Of a stretch of DNA of 64,000 nucleotides, positions 35,709 to 43,507 are shown in pieces. Position numbers and translations under genes: made by a program. The stretch comes from Gammaproteobacteria bacterium (lineage in GTDB: Bacteria; Pseudomonadota; Gammaproteobacteria; Xanthomonadales; SZUA-36). The first letter of the stretch is position 1, and the number at the start of each line of letters is the position of its first letter. Below the pieces are notes generated by a model. It did no database searches and had not been told where the DNA came from. It saw only the letters and a program-made list of their open reading frames with translations. The stretch covers positions 1 to 64,000 of the forward strand of contig JAUHYP010000005.1 of the NCBI GenBank assembly GCA_030426265.1, in the 5' to 3' direction.

Positions 35709-35899
35709 CCCTGACCCCCTTGTACCTGGCTCAATCAGGACCGCTGCCGAGTGGCCCTGTGCGACTGGGGCAAATTGGCCATGGATGGCCAATTTTGGTC
35801 GCATCAGGCCAGGATGGCCTGTCGGCCGGCCCCACCAAGCACAGGGACGCGAGGGAAGCCGAAGGCCAGCGGTTCGAGCCAGGTGCAAGGGGGTCAGGG
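35709..35899 (+). repeat. Palindromic element B (191 bp, 24-base inverted ends)
   Basis: The ends are 24-base inverted repeats with one mismatch (35709-35732 and 35876-35899). The sequence aligns with element A in opposite orientation. The first internal hairpin has arms AAATTGGCCA and TGGCCAATTT, different in sequence from A but still complementary. The second, CAGGCCA-GGA-TGGCCTG, is identical in both. It lies 73 bp downstream of the stop codon of the convergent minus-strand hydrolase gene. Confidence 0.75.
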
Positions 35900-35971
35900 T
35901 ATGGGGCGACCCTACGAAGGACAACGGGCCGAGCCAGGTGCAGGGGGGTCAGGGTGCGGGGCGGCCCTGCG

Positions 35972-36892
35972 CTACGGATTGGGGATGAGCCGGTCGTGGA
36001 CGGCGGGGGCCAGGCGGCGGAGCCAGTTGTCGCCGTTGGGGTCCTGGGCCAGGGCCACGAGGATGTAGGCGTCATTCTCGGTCACGACCACGACGCTGTC
36101 GGCGTGGTAGCGCTTCCAGGTGCCGGACTTGCGGTACATCTCCTGGATGTCGCGGCCCTTCAGGCCCGCCACGAACTTGTGCGGGATCGCCGGTTTCGAG
36201 AGTGCCTCGAGCATGAGCTCGGTCCGCTCGGGGCTGACCAGCTCGCCATTGAGCAGCAGCCAGTAGAAGCGCGCCGCCTGCCAGGTGGTGGCCGCGTGGG
36301 ACAGTCCCTTGAGCGGCTCGCGGTGATGCGCCTGCCGCTTGGCGTAGTCCTTGCCGACCCACAGCCCGCCGCCCATGGCGGGGTCGTAGAACTGGTACCG
36401 GCCTTCGGCCAGCAGGTCGAGCAGCCATTCACGGCCCACCAGGGCCAGCACGCGGGTCGCGCAGGGGTTGCAGGAGTTGCGGATCATGGCGACCAGGTCG
36501 TCGTGCAGGTACTGGTCGAGCTCGAAGCGCCCCTGGTCCAGGGACACGGCCGCGCCGTAGAGGATGGCGATCTTCGGCAGACTGGCCGCGTAGAACATGC
36601 GATGTCCGCCCAGCAGGCCCAGGCCATCGAAGCCCCAGGGATCTTCGCCGGAGCCATCCATGCGCACCAGGGCGACGGCCAGCCGCCCGTCTTTTACGGC
36701 CTTCTGCAGGCCCAGGGAAGCCACGGCCTCGTCCAACACCGCCTGTACGGGTCCACCGCCCTTGGTGGGAAACGTCTCCGAAGACGGGTCGGCCGCCCAC
36801 GCCACAGCGCCGGAACACAGCAGAAGCAAGGCCAGCAGGCGGACCGCAAAACCAGCGTGGCTTCGGTGATGTACAGGAATTTTCTGGTTCAA
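35972..36892 (-). CDS. Exported serine hydrolase, class A beta-lactamase type
   Basis: 306 aa. The N-terminal hydrophobic stretch (VRLLALLLLCSGAVAWA) is a signal peptide. SxxK is Ser104-Leu-Pro-Lys107 in YAASLPKIAIL. SxN is Ser140-Cys-Asn142 in RNSCNPCATR. KTG is replaced by KSG in YRKSGTWKRYHAD. The fold is clearly class A-like; drug resistance cannot be inferred. The recorded start is TTG 36892 and is weakly supported. Confidence 0.8.
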   Translation of the reverse strand: MNQKIPVHHRSHAGFAVRLLALLLLCSGAVAWAADPSSETFPTKGGGPVQAVLDEAVASLGLQKAVKDGRLAVALVRMDGSGEDPWGFDGLGLLGGHRMFYAASLPKIAILYGAAVSLDQGRFELDQYLHDDLVAMIRNSCNPCATRVLALVGREWLLDLLAEGRYQFYDPAMGGGLWVGKDYAKRQAHHREPLKGLSHAATTWQAARFYWLLLNGELVSPERTELMLEALSKPAIPHKFVAGLKGRDIQEMYRKSGTWKRYHADSVVVVTENDAYILVALAQDPNGDNWLRRLAPAVHDRLIPNP

Positions 36893-37020
36893 GTGGGAGC
36901 CGGCCGGAAGGTTTAGCGCCCGCGCATTGTACGCGCGCTACGGGCTGGCCGGCGTGTCTTCCCCGGCCAGGCATTTGGACTATGCTGGATAGACCCCTTC
37001 GACGACAGCGAGTTCGCCTC

Positions 37021-37911
37021 ATGACTCTGAAAGCACCGACGCTGGCCCTGATCGCCTCCCTCACCCCCCTGGTCCTCAACGACACTGCACTGGCGCAGGA
37101 CACCCGCGCCGCGGAACGTGACTGCATCGATACCGTCGAGCGGGATTACCGCCCACGCGGCAGCCTGAGGGTGGTCCACTCGGAGTGGGCCCAGGCCGGC
37201 ACCCAGGTGATCGTCGAGGCCGGCGGCCAGCGCTGGACCTGCATGGCCGACGACGAGGGCGACGTGTGGAACGTTTCCGGCGGGGGCGGTTCGTCCAGCT
37301 CCAGCCACCACGGCTACGATGACGATGATGGGGGCTACGGCGGCGGCGTCACCCTGTACAAGGACACCGAATTCCGGGGCACCAGCGAGACCTTCCACGA
37401 TGACGTGTCCTACCTGGGCAACACGCGCATCGGCAATGACCAGGCCTCCTCCATCCGGGTTTCCGGCGGTTGCCGAGCCACCCTGTTCTATGACGCCAAT
37501 TTCCGCGGGCGGTCCGTTGAGATCAGCCGGGACGAAAGCCAGCTGGCGCACACCGCCATCGGCAACGACGAGGCGTCTTCGATGGAAGTGGATTGTCGGG
37601 GCGGAAGCTACGACGATGATGACGACGACGGCTACGGCGGTGGCTACGGCCGCAGCGTGACGCTGTACAAGGATTCCGAGTACCGCGGGACGAGCTTCAG
37701 CCTGAACCGGGACTCACGTTACCTCGGGGACACGCCCATCGGTAACGACGAGCTGTCGTCCATCCGCGTGCCGAGCGGTTGCCGGGTGTGGCTCTACGCC
37801 GACTCGGAATTCCGTGGCGCCTCCGTCGAGCTCGACGACGACGAGCGCTACCTGGGCAACACGCGCATCGGCAACGACAACGTGTCCTCCATCGAGGTGG
37901 ACTGCCGCTGA
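37021..37911 (+). CDS. Exported beta/gamma-crystallin protein with four calcium motifs
   Basis: 296 aa from ATG 37021; the signal peptide ends ALA-Q. A short Cys-containing N-terminal domain (to about residue 80) is followed by a Ser/Gly/Asp linker and two beta/gamma-crystallin domains separated by a second Asp/Gly-rich linker. Each domain has two Greek-key motifs of the form TLYKDTEFRG. The calcium signature (N/D)(N/D)xx(S/T)S occurs four times as NDQASS, NDEASS, NDELSS and NDNVSS. It is probably a calcium-binding envelope or secreted protein, possibly related to I36-type inhibitors. The earlier in-frame ATG at 36982 is less likely because it precedes the signal peptide by 13 residues. Confidence 0.85.
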   Translation: MTLKAPTLALIASLTPLVLNDTALAQDTRAAERDCIDTVERDYRPRGSLRVVHSEWAQAGTQVIVEAGGQRWTCMADDEGDVWNVSGGGGSSSSSHHGYDDDDGGYGGGVTLYKDTEFRGTSETFHDDVSYLGNTRIGNDQASSIRVSGGCRATLFYDANFRGRSVEISRDESQLAHTAIGNDEASSMEVDCRGGSYDDDDDDGYGGGYGRSVTLYKDSEYRGTSFSLNRDSRYLGDTPIGNDELSSIRVPSGCRVWLYADSEFRGASVELDDDERYLGNTRIGNDNVSSIEVDCR

Positions 37912-37931
37912 GGCTGCCAGGACGCGTCATG

Positions 37932-37959
37932 CGGCCCGTGGGCGCACGCCTGCGGGCCG
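37932..37959. terminator. Hairpin between convergent genes
   Basis: Arms CGGCCCG (37932-37938) and CGGGCCG (37953-37959), with an inner GGCG/CGCC pair, form a long GC-rich stem between the crystallin gene and the convergent phosphoesterase gene. It has no T-tract; a bidirectional terminator role is inferred. Confidence 0.35.
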
Positions 37960-37986
37960 GGCGGGTCGATAGGGCGTGCGCCCGTC

Positions 37987-38970
37987 TCAGTTCCGGAGTG
38001 GGATGGGTCCGCTCACCCGCCGAAGGGTGCCGGCCGGACCGCTGACCTGCTCCGGCAGATCCTCGAAATCCACGCCGGACGTAAAATCCGGCGTGGTCAG
38101 TGACGTCACCACCATGACCTCGCCGATGCGCTCGAGCTCCACGAAGCCGTGCGCCTGGCGGTTGCCGCCCGTGGCGTAGTGCCTTGAATTGCCCCCCAGC
38201 GCGCTGACCGAGAGGTGCAGCATGCCGGCCTCGTCCTGGCCGGCGTAGAACACGTGATGATGTCCGCTGGCGTAGGCGTCGACGCCGTGTTCGTGCAGCA
38301 GCTCCAGGAAGCCGGCGTCCTCGATGATGTCATCCTCCCGGCCGCGCGCCAGGGGCCAGAACGGCAGGTGCGAGAACACCACGGTCCATTCGGCCTCCGC
38401 GCCGTGCGCCTCCAGCATGGCGCGCACGAATTCCTGCTCCCGTTTCGGTACCGCTCCGGGCAACGTGCCGTCGAAGGTGATGGCCAGCAGGCCGTTCTGG
38501 CGCAGGGCGTAGCGCCAGGGCCATTCACTACCAGGTAGCAGGCCCGGCGGTTCACCGAACCCCGCCCAGTGATTTTCGAAACGGTCCCGGTCGGTCTCGA
38601 AGCCCGGGTAGGCGGAGCCGTCATGGTTGCCCACGGTCACTGCCAGGGGAATCCCGGCCTCCTGCAGGGGCGCGCCGAAGGCCGCCTGGAACGCGGCCCA
38701 CATCGCATCGTGGGTTCCGGGCGCCAGGCCTTTCGGCGACTGGCCGGCCACCATGTCCCCGGTGCTGATGACCAGCTTCGGACGGTCGGCGACGATCACC
38801 GCCGCGGCGCGCGAGACGCGTTCGTCGTAGCTGGTGCTGCCGTAGCGGCCGTTGAGGTCGGAGACCAGGGCGATGCGCTCGGCCAGGGGCGAGTCCGCGG
38901 GGGCGGAGAGCGAGGCGCACAGGGCAAGGAGGCCCAGCGGTGCGCGAATCCGGCGTGACAGGAAATTCAT
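37987..38970 (-). CDS. Exported calcineurin-like metallophosphoesterase
   Basis: 327 aa with a signal peptide (ends SAP-A). The metal-site motifs are in order: SDLNG (where the usual His of DxH is Asn), STGDM, VGNHDG, FSHLPF and GHHHVF. This is the two-metal Metallophos fold acting on phosphate esters outside the cytoplasm. The Asn for His change at the first motif is seen in some family members and may alter metal preference. The substrate is unknown. It lies 33 bp after the kinase-like gene on the same strand, an interesting pairing. Confidence 0.85.
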   Translation of the reverse strand: MNFLSRRIRAPLGLLALCASLSAPADSPLAERIALVSDLNGRYGSTSYDERVSRAAAVIVADRPKLVISTGDMVAGQSPKGLAPGTHDAMWAAFQAAFGAPLQEAGIPLAVTVGNHDGSAYPGFETDRDRFENHWAGFGEPPGLLPGSEWPWRYALRQNGLLAITFDGTLPGAVPKREQEFVRAMLEAHGAEAEWTVVFSHLPFWPLARGREDDIIEDAGFLELLHEHGVDAYASGHHHVFYAGQDEAGMLHLSVSALGGNSRHYATGGNRQAHGFVELERIGEVMVVTSLTTPDFTSGVDFEDLPEQVSGPAGTLRRVSGPIPLRN

Positions 38971-39003
38971 TCGCTCTCGGACACGATCAGGGCGGTTTGG
39001 TTC

Positions 39004-40431
39004 TCAGCCATCCCCGATCGCGCAGGACGCCGCCTCGGGGCCACCCTGTCCGGACAACAGCGAGACCAGGTCGAAATCCAGCTTCAACGTCCCGGCCTCG
39101 CACTGGCCCTGCAGCAGGTCGAAGGCCGAGCGGGCCCGCCCGGCGATGCCCTCGGCCTCGCGTTCACCCAGGCCGGCCGCCTCACGCAGCCAGGTCCAGG
39201 CATCGCCGCGGGCCTCGAGGTCCGCGGCCAGGGCGCCGAGCCGCCGGTACAGCGCCGGGTCGAAGTGGGACAGGTCTTCCAGCATGCCGGTGCGCTGGGC
39301 GAAGTCGGCATAGCCCCGACGCACCCCCGCGTCGTTGTCGTTGATGGCGGTCTGGCGCAGCCGCCAGGCCGATTTGCCGGCCAGCGACGCCGGCCGCTCG
39401 GCGCTGTCGGCCGAGTGGTCCTGCAGTTCGCCGTCCTCGATCCAGTACCAGCGCCAACGCCCGTCGATGTTGCCGATGCGGTCCTGCTGGCCCAGCACGT
39501 AGTCCAGCACGACGATCTCCATCACCGCCTGCATCCAGGAGTAGACCTGCTCCACCGGAATGTCGGCGTCCAGGGCGGCGGCCATTTTCGGGTTGCGGCG
39601 GGCGTCGCGAACGGCGGCCGGGACGGCCTCGGGCAGCGCCGCCGGGTTGCGCAGCGCGAGGTAGGGCGCGGTCTGCTGGAAATCCTCGTTCTGGCCGGAA
39701 CCCCAGCCGGATTCGCGCGTGCCGTTCACCTCGGGGCCGTAGCGGTCGCCCTTGTTGTCGATCAACACCCCGAACACCTGGCGCCCTTCGTCGGTGAGGG
39801 CCTCGGCCGCGGCCGTACCGCCCAGGGCGCCCGACTCGAGGGCCTCCATGTAGGCCCAGCCCTCGCTGAGCATTCTCGCGTGGCGGCCCTTGACCAGGCT
39901 GAGCGCCGGCTCGACCACGCGCTCGTGGTGATCGGCCAGCGAAAGGCTGCGGTACACGGCGACCGGGACGTAGGCATGCGTCCGGAAGTATCGGGAATAG
40001 TGGTAGTACACCCAGGACGCCGGCGCGTAGGTCGCGCTGGTCTTCTGGCCGTTGACCGAGACCTTCCAGGTCGCCGGCTTGTCCTTCGCGTAGTCCTTCG
40101 AGTGATGGCCGTCGTCGCAGTGCTGCTGTTCCCAGTCGGCGATGTCGGTCGGGGACGGATCACCCTCGAGCGTGAAGACAATGGTGCCCGGGCTGGTGCT
40201 CCACAGCTTGGGACACAGGGCCGAGCGCGCCAGGTCCAGGGCGCAGTAGGCGGCCTCCTCTTCCCGGTCGTGTTTCGAGAACACCGCCCCGGGCATGGGC
40301 GTGATGCGCACGCAGCGCTCCACCACCCCGTCCGCGCGGGGGTATTCGGTCACCTCGCCGGTGACGGCTGCCGCGATCGGCGCCCCTGAAACCAGCAGGG
40401 CCGCAGCCAGCCCTGGAACGATACGATTCAT
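39004..40431 (-). CDS. Exported protein with atypical (HipA/FAM20-like) kinase motifs
   Basis: 475 aa. A signal peptide ends AAA. Six cysteines in the first 110 residues suggest disulfides. Near residue 310, LDYVLGQQDRIGN (Asp310, Asp317, Asn321) resembles the catalytic loop of FAM20/HipA/PI4K-like kinases. INDNDAG (363-369) resembles their metal-binding DN(D/G) motif. Upstream WKVSVNGQK (122-130) could be the lysine-bearing N-lobe strand. The family is not certain and a decayed kinase is possible. Start ATG 40431 follows GGGGGTTTGG. It is divergent from the LssY-like gene with only 43 bp between. Confidence 0.5.
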   Translation of the reverse strand: MNRIVPGLAAALLVSGAPIAAAVTGEVTEYPRADGVVERCVRITPMPGAVFSKHDREEEAAYCALDLARSALCPKLWSTSPGTIVFTLEGDPSPTDIADWEQQHCDDGHHSKDYAKDKPATWKVSVNGQKTSATYAPASWVYYHYSRYFRTHAYVPVAVYRSLSLADHHERVVEPALSLVKGRHARMLSEGWAYMEALESGALGGTAAAEALTDEGRQVFGVLIDNKGDRYGPEVNGTRESGWGSGQNEDFQQTAPYLALRNPAALPEAVPAAVRDARRNPKMAAALDADIPVEQVYSWMQAVMEIVVLDYVLGQQDRIGNIDGRWRWYWIEDGELQDHSADSAERPASLAGKSAWRLRQTAINDNDAGVRRGYADFAQRTGMLEDLSHFDPALYRRLGALAADLEARGDAWTWLREAAGLGEREAEGIAGRARSAFDLLQGQCEAGTLKLDFDLVSLLSGQGGPEAASCAIGDG

Positions 40432-40474
40432 CCAAACCCCCAACGTCGATCGGAATCCCTCTATTCTAGTGGTC

Positions 40475-41740
40475 ATGCGCCTTCTGTTTCCGATGCTCCT
40501 GCTCCTGCTGTGCGCCGGCTGCGCCAGCTACGCCCCGGTCGCCGTGGATCCGGGCGACAGCGCCGCCGGGATCTACAGCGAAACACGGGACGGCGTCACG
40601 GTCTCCACCACCATCCTCTCCGACGAGGACGCGGCCAGCCTCTACGGCGTCCAGCTGGACGACTTCGGCCTGCAGGCCATCTGGTTGCGGGTGGAGAACC
40701 AGGGCGACCGCGCCCTGTGGCTGCTGGTCTCTGCGTTGGATGAGGCCTATTTCGCACCCGACGAGGCGGCCGTGCTGTTCCATGCCGGTTTCAACGACGA
40801 GGACGAGGCGCGAATCACGCAGCGTTTCCGCGAACTGGCCACGCCGCTGAAGACCCCGGCAGGCGCCGTCAGCGAGGGCTACGTGCTGGCGCCGCATCAC
40901 GAGGGCGGGCGTTACGTGTCCATCCTGCTGGCCAGCGGCGAGGGGATTCGGGACTTCGGATTCGCCGTCACGGCCCCGGACGGGGACTTCGACTTCGAGC
41001 GCCTGGACCCGGCGTCCATCTATGCCGGCGTGGAACTGCCCGACCTGGACCTGGACCAGGCCCGCGACACCCTGAGACGGCTGCCCTGCTGCACGCACAA
41101 GCGCGACGGCAGCGGAACCGGCGACCCGGTGAACCTGGTGCTGGTGGGCAACATCGAGACCGTGCTGGCCTCGCTGTCGCGCGGCGGCTGGTCCTTCACC
41201 CACCGTATCGGCCCGGAATCCATCAAGCGGCTGATCGGCGCCACGCTCTCGGGCACGGCCTACAGCGTGGCGCCCGTGAGCAACCTCTACCTCTTCGACC
41301 GCCCGCAGGACATCGCCCTGCAGCACGCGCGCAACACCATCGTGCAGCGCAACCACCTGCGCCTGTGGCTGGCGCCCTTCCGCGTCGATGGCCGGGCCGT
41401 CTGGGTCGGCCAGGTCAGCCGGGACATCGACGTGAAGCTGACCACCAAGTCCCCCTCGCTGACCACGCACGTCATCGATCCCAACATCGACGAGTCACGC
41501 GAACACCTGCTGCAAAGCCTGATGGTGGAAGGCGCCATCGACCAGTTCGCCTTCGTCCGCGGACAGGCGGAGAACACGGAAGACACGCCCTATTTCAACC
41601 TGACCGACGACCCCTATTTCACCGACGGACTGCGCCTGGTGGCGCGACTGACCGGCGCGCGCAGCATGCCGCTGGAGCACATCGTTTTCCTGGAATGGAA
41701 CAACAGCGAGGACCCGGTCCAGGAATACCAGGGCGACTGA
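40475..41740 (+). CDS. Lipoprotein with an LssY-like C-terminal domain
   Basis: 421 aa. The lipobox LLCAGC places the acylated cysteine at about residue 15. The N-terminal half (about 20-185) is a beta-rich domain without a family I know. The C-terminal half (about 205-400) with PVNLVLVGNIETVLASLSRG, GWSFTHRI, HLRLWLAPFRVDGRAVWVGQ and HVIDPNIDESREHLL matches the LssY C-terminal domain found in membrane-phosphatase and secretion-linked proteins. The role is unknown. It starts a plus-strand pair with the serine hydrolase 27 bp downstream. Confidence 0.65.
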   Translation: MRLLFPMLLLLLCAGCASYAPVAVDPGDSAAGIYSETRDGVTVSTTILSDEDAASLYGVQLDDFGLQAIWLRVENQGDRALWLLVSALDEAYFAPDEAAVLFHAGFNDEDEARITQRFRELATPLKTPAGAVSEGYVLAPHHEGGRYVSILLASGEGIRDFGFAVTAPDGDFDFERLDPASIYAGVELPDLDLDQARDTLRRLPCCTHKRDGSGTGDPVNLVLVGNIETVLASLSRGGWSFTHRIGPESIKRLIGATLSGTAYSVAPVSNLYLFDRPQDIALQHARNTIVQRNHLRLWLAPFRVDGRAVWVGQVSRDIDVKLTTKSPSLTTHVIDPNIDESREHLLQSLMVEGAIDQFAFVRGQAENTEDTPYFNLTDDPYFTDGLRLVARLTGARSMPLEHIVFLEWNNSEDPVQEYQGD

Positions 41741-41767
41741 CGGCCCGGACCTGATATCGTCACGCCC

Positions 41768-43501
41768 ATGCGCCGTTTCACCTTTCTGCTCGCCGCCCTG
41801 CTGTGCGCCTTGCCGCCGGCCGGACGCGCCGCCGCGGACACACGTTCCGACCTGAAAGCCGTGGACCTGGCCGCCGGCCGGGTCCCGGAGACCCCCCTGG
41901 ACACCGCCGTATTCACGCCCTTCGAGGCCGGCAAAACCACCAACAAGTTTCCCGGCCGGCTACGCATCTCGCCGACCGACGACGGCGCCCGGGCCGAGGC
42001 CTACCGCAACCGCGACAACCGGCTCGGCGATCCCGACCGGGCCGCGCACCGCCTGCCGCCGATGGTCATCGACCTGGTCCAGAGCGGCAGCGATCTGCTG
42101 CCCCTGGAGCGCCGCCTGGTTTCCGACACCCACCCCTACTGGGAGTGGTTCGTCGGGCCCGGCCGGGCCTGGGATGAACCCGGGGACGCCGGCTGGACCC
42201 GCGCCGTGCTGCCCTTCGCCCTGCAGGAACGCAACCAGAACTGTACGCACAACGGCCTGCTGAGTTTCCTGTATCGGTCCGACGGCAGCGTGTCCCAGGT
42301 CTACTACCAGGTCGGCAGCGAAACCTGCACCTATTTCCAGGTGGATCTGTGGGGCATGGCGCCGGCGGCGATCGTCGCGACCCCGGCGGCCGCGGGGTCC
42401 GGCGCCGCCGACGCCGTGACCGCCTTCCGCACCGAGCGGGCGCGGCGACTGCCGGTGCGGCCGATCTCCGCGCTGGCGGAGGCCCTGCCCGGCGCGGATC
42501 CCGAGGCCTTCACCCCGCCCTCCCCGGACGAGGCGACGACCTGGGGCCTGGTGGTGGACGGCATCCACTACCGCGGCGGCTGTGAAACCCGCTTTGGACC
42601 CTACCCCCTGTGCGAGGAGCTGCACCTGCCCTCCTACTCCACCGCCAAGTCCGTCTACGCCGGCCTGGGCGTGATGCGCATGGCGCGGCTGTGGCCGGAA
42701 TTCCCGGACCAGGCGATCGCCGGCCTGGTGCCTGCCTGCGACCTGGGCGACGGGCGCTGGGACGACGTCACCGTGGACAACGCCCTGGACATGACCACCG
42801 GCAACTACGCCTCACCCACTTACATGGTGGACGAGGATGACCGGGTGTGGAATTTCCTGAACCCCGAGACCCACGCCGAAAAGTCCGCCGTCGCCTGCGA
42901 GGAGTACCCGCGGGCGGCCGCGCCGGGCAGCCGCTGGGTGTACCACACCTCCGACACCTACCTTGTGGCCACGGCCATGAACGCCTTCCTGCAGGACCGC
43001 CGCGGGCCGGACGCCGACGCCTGGTCGGACCTGGTGGTGGACGAGCTCTGGCGGCCGCTGGCGCTGAGCCCGGTGACGCACGGCAGCCTGCGCACCTTCG
43101 ACACCGTGCGCCAGGGCTTTGGCGGCCTGGGCCTGACCTTCCTGCCGGACGACGTGGCGCGCATAGGGCGTTGGCTGGCCGAAGACGATGGGCGAATCGG
43201 CGGCCAGCCCGTGCTGGATTCCGGAATGCTCGACCAGGCCCTGTTTCGGGGCGCCGGGGCAACGGCGGAGCACAAGGCCACGGCCCTGTTCGCCTACAGC
43301 AACGGCTTCTGGGGGGCGCCCGGCCACGCCTGGGCGGGCTGCGCGGGCAACGTGTGGATTCCGCACATGTCGGGCTTCGGAGGGATTACCATCGCTGTCC
43401 TGCCGAACGGCATGGTGTACTACGTTTTCGCCGATTCCGGCCTGTTCCAGTGGTCCGCGGCCGTGGCCGAGGCGAACCGATTGCGGGACCTGTGTTCCTG
43501 A
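41768..43501 (+). CDS. Exported serine hydrolase with a novel N-terminal domain (paralog 1)
   Basis: 577 aa with a signal peptide (ends RAAA). The SxxK motif is Ser291-Thr-Ala-Lys294 in LPSYSTAKS; the tyrosine motif is YHTSDTY. The C-terminal part (about 255-577) is the beta-lactamase-related fold. The N-terminal part (about 95-230) has HPYWEWFVGPGRAW, AVLPFALQERNQNC and GSETCTYFQVDLWG, which recur in the hydrolase at 46006-47808 but not in ordinary beta-lactamases. Conserved cysteines in both suggest periplasmic disulfides. The substrate is unknown. Confidence 0.8.
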   Translation: MRRFTFLLAALLCALPPAGRAAADTRSDLKAVDLAAGRVPETPLDTAVFTPFEAGKTTNKFPGRLRISPTDDGARAEAYRNRDNRLGDPDRAAHRLPPMVIDLVQSGSDLLPLERRLVSDTHPYWEWFVGPGRAWDEPGDAGWTRAVLPFALQERNQNCTHNGLLSFLYRSDGSVSQVYYQVGSETCTYFQVDLWGMAPAAIVATPAAAGSGAADAVTAFRTERARRLPVRPISALAEALPGADPEAFTPPSPDEATTWGLVVDGIHYRGGCETRFGPYPLCEELHLPSYSTAKSVYAGLGVMRMARLWPEFPDQAIAGLVPACDLGDGRWDDVTVDNALDMTTGNYASPTYMVDEDDRVWNFLNPETHAEKSAVACEEYPRAAAPGSRWVYHTSDTYLVATAMNAFLQDRRGPDADAWSDLVVDELWRPLALSPVTHGSLRTFDTVRQGFGGLGLTFLPDDVARIGRWLAEDDGRIGGQPVLDSGMLDQALFRGAGATAEHKATALFAYSNGFWGAPGHAWAGCAGNVWIPHMSGFGGITIAVLPNGMVYYVFADSGLFQWSAAVAEANRLRDLCS

Positions 43502-43507
43502 CCCGCC

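Larger units (their letters stand above)
35139..35971. other. 830-bp non-coding region with large palindromes
   Basis: No gene is supported here. Several open frames exist, but they follow the inverted repeats and have no start signals or family matches. The region holds two palindromic elements described separately, an outer pair of arms (35171-35196 and 35518-35543) sharing a centre with the first element, and an approximate direct repeat of the element end at about 35872-35920 and 35928-35975 (GAGCCAGGTGCA followed by a G-tract and GTCAGGGT). Confidence 0.7.

Noticed and set aside
35110-36075. Several open frames of 100-145 codons between the two serine hydrolases, some with similar peptide stretches
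   Set aside because: The similarity comes from the inverted repeats (elements A and B). There are no ribosome sites or recognisable domains, and the frames run through hairpins.
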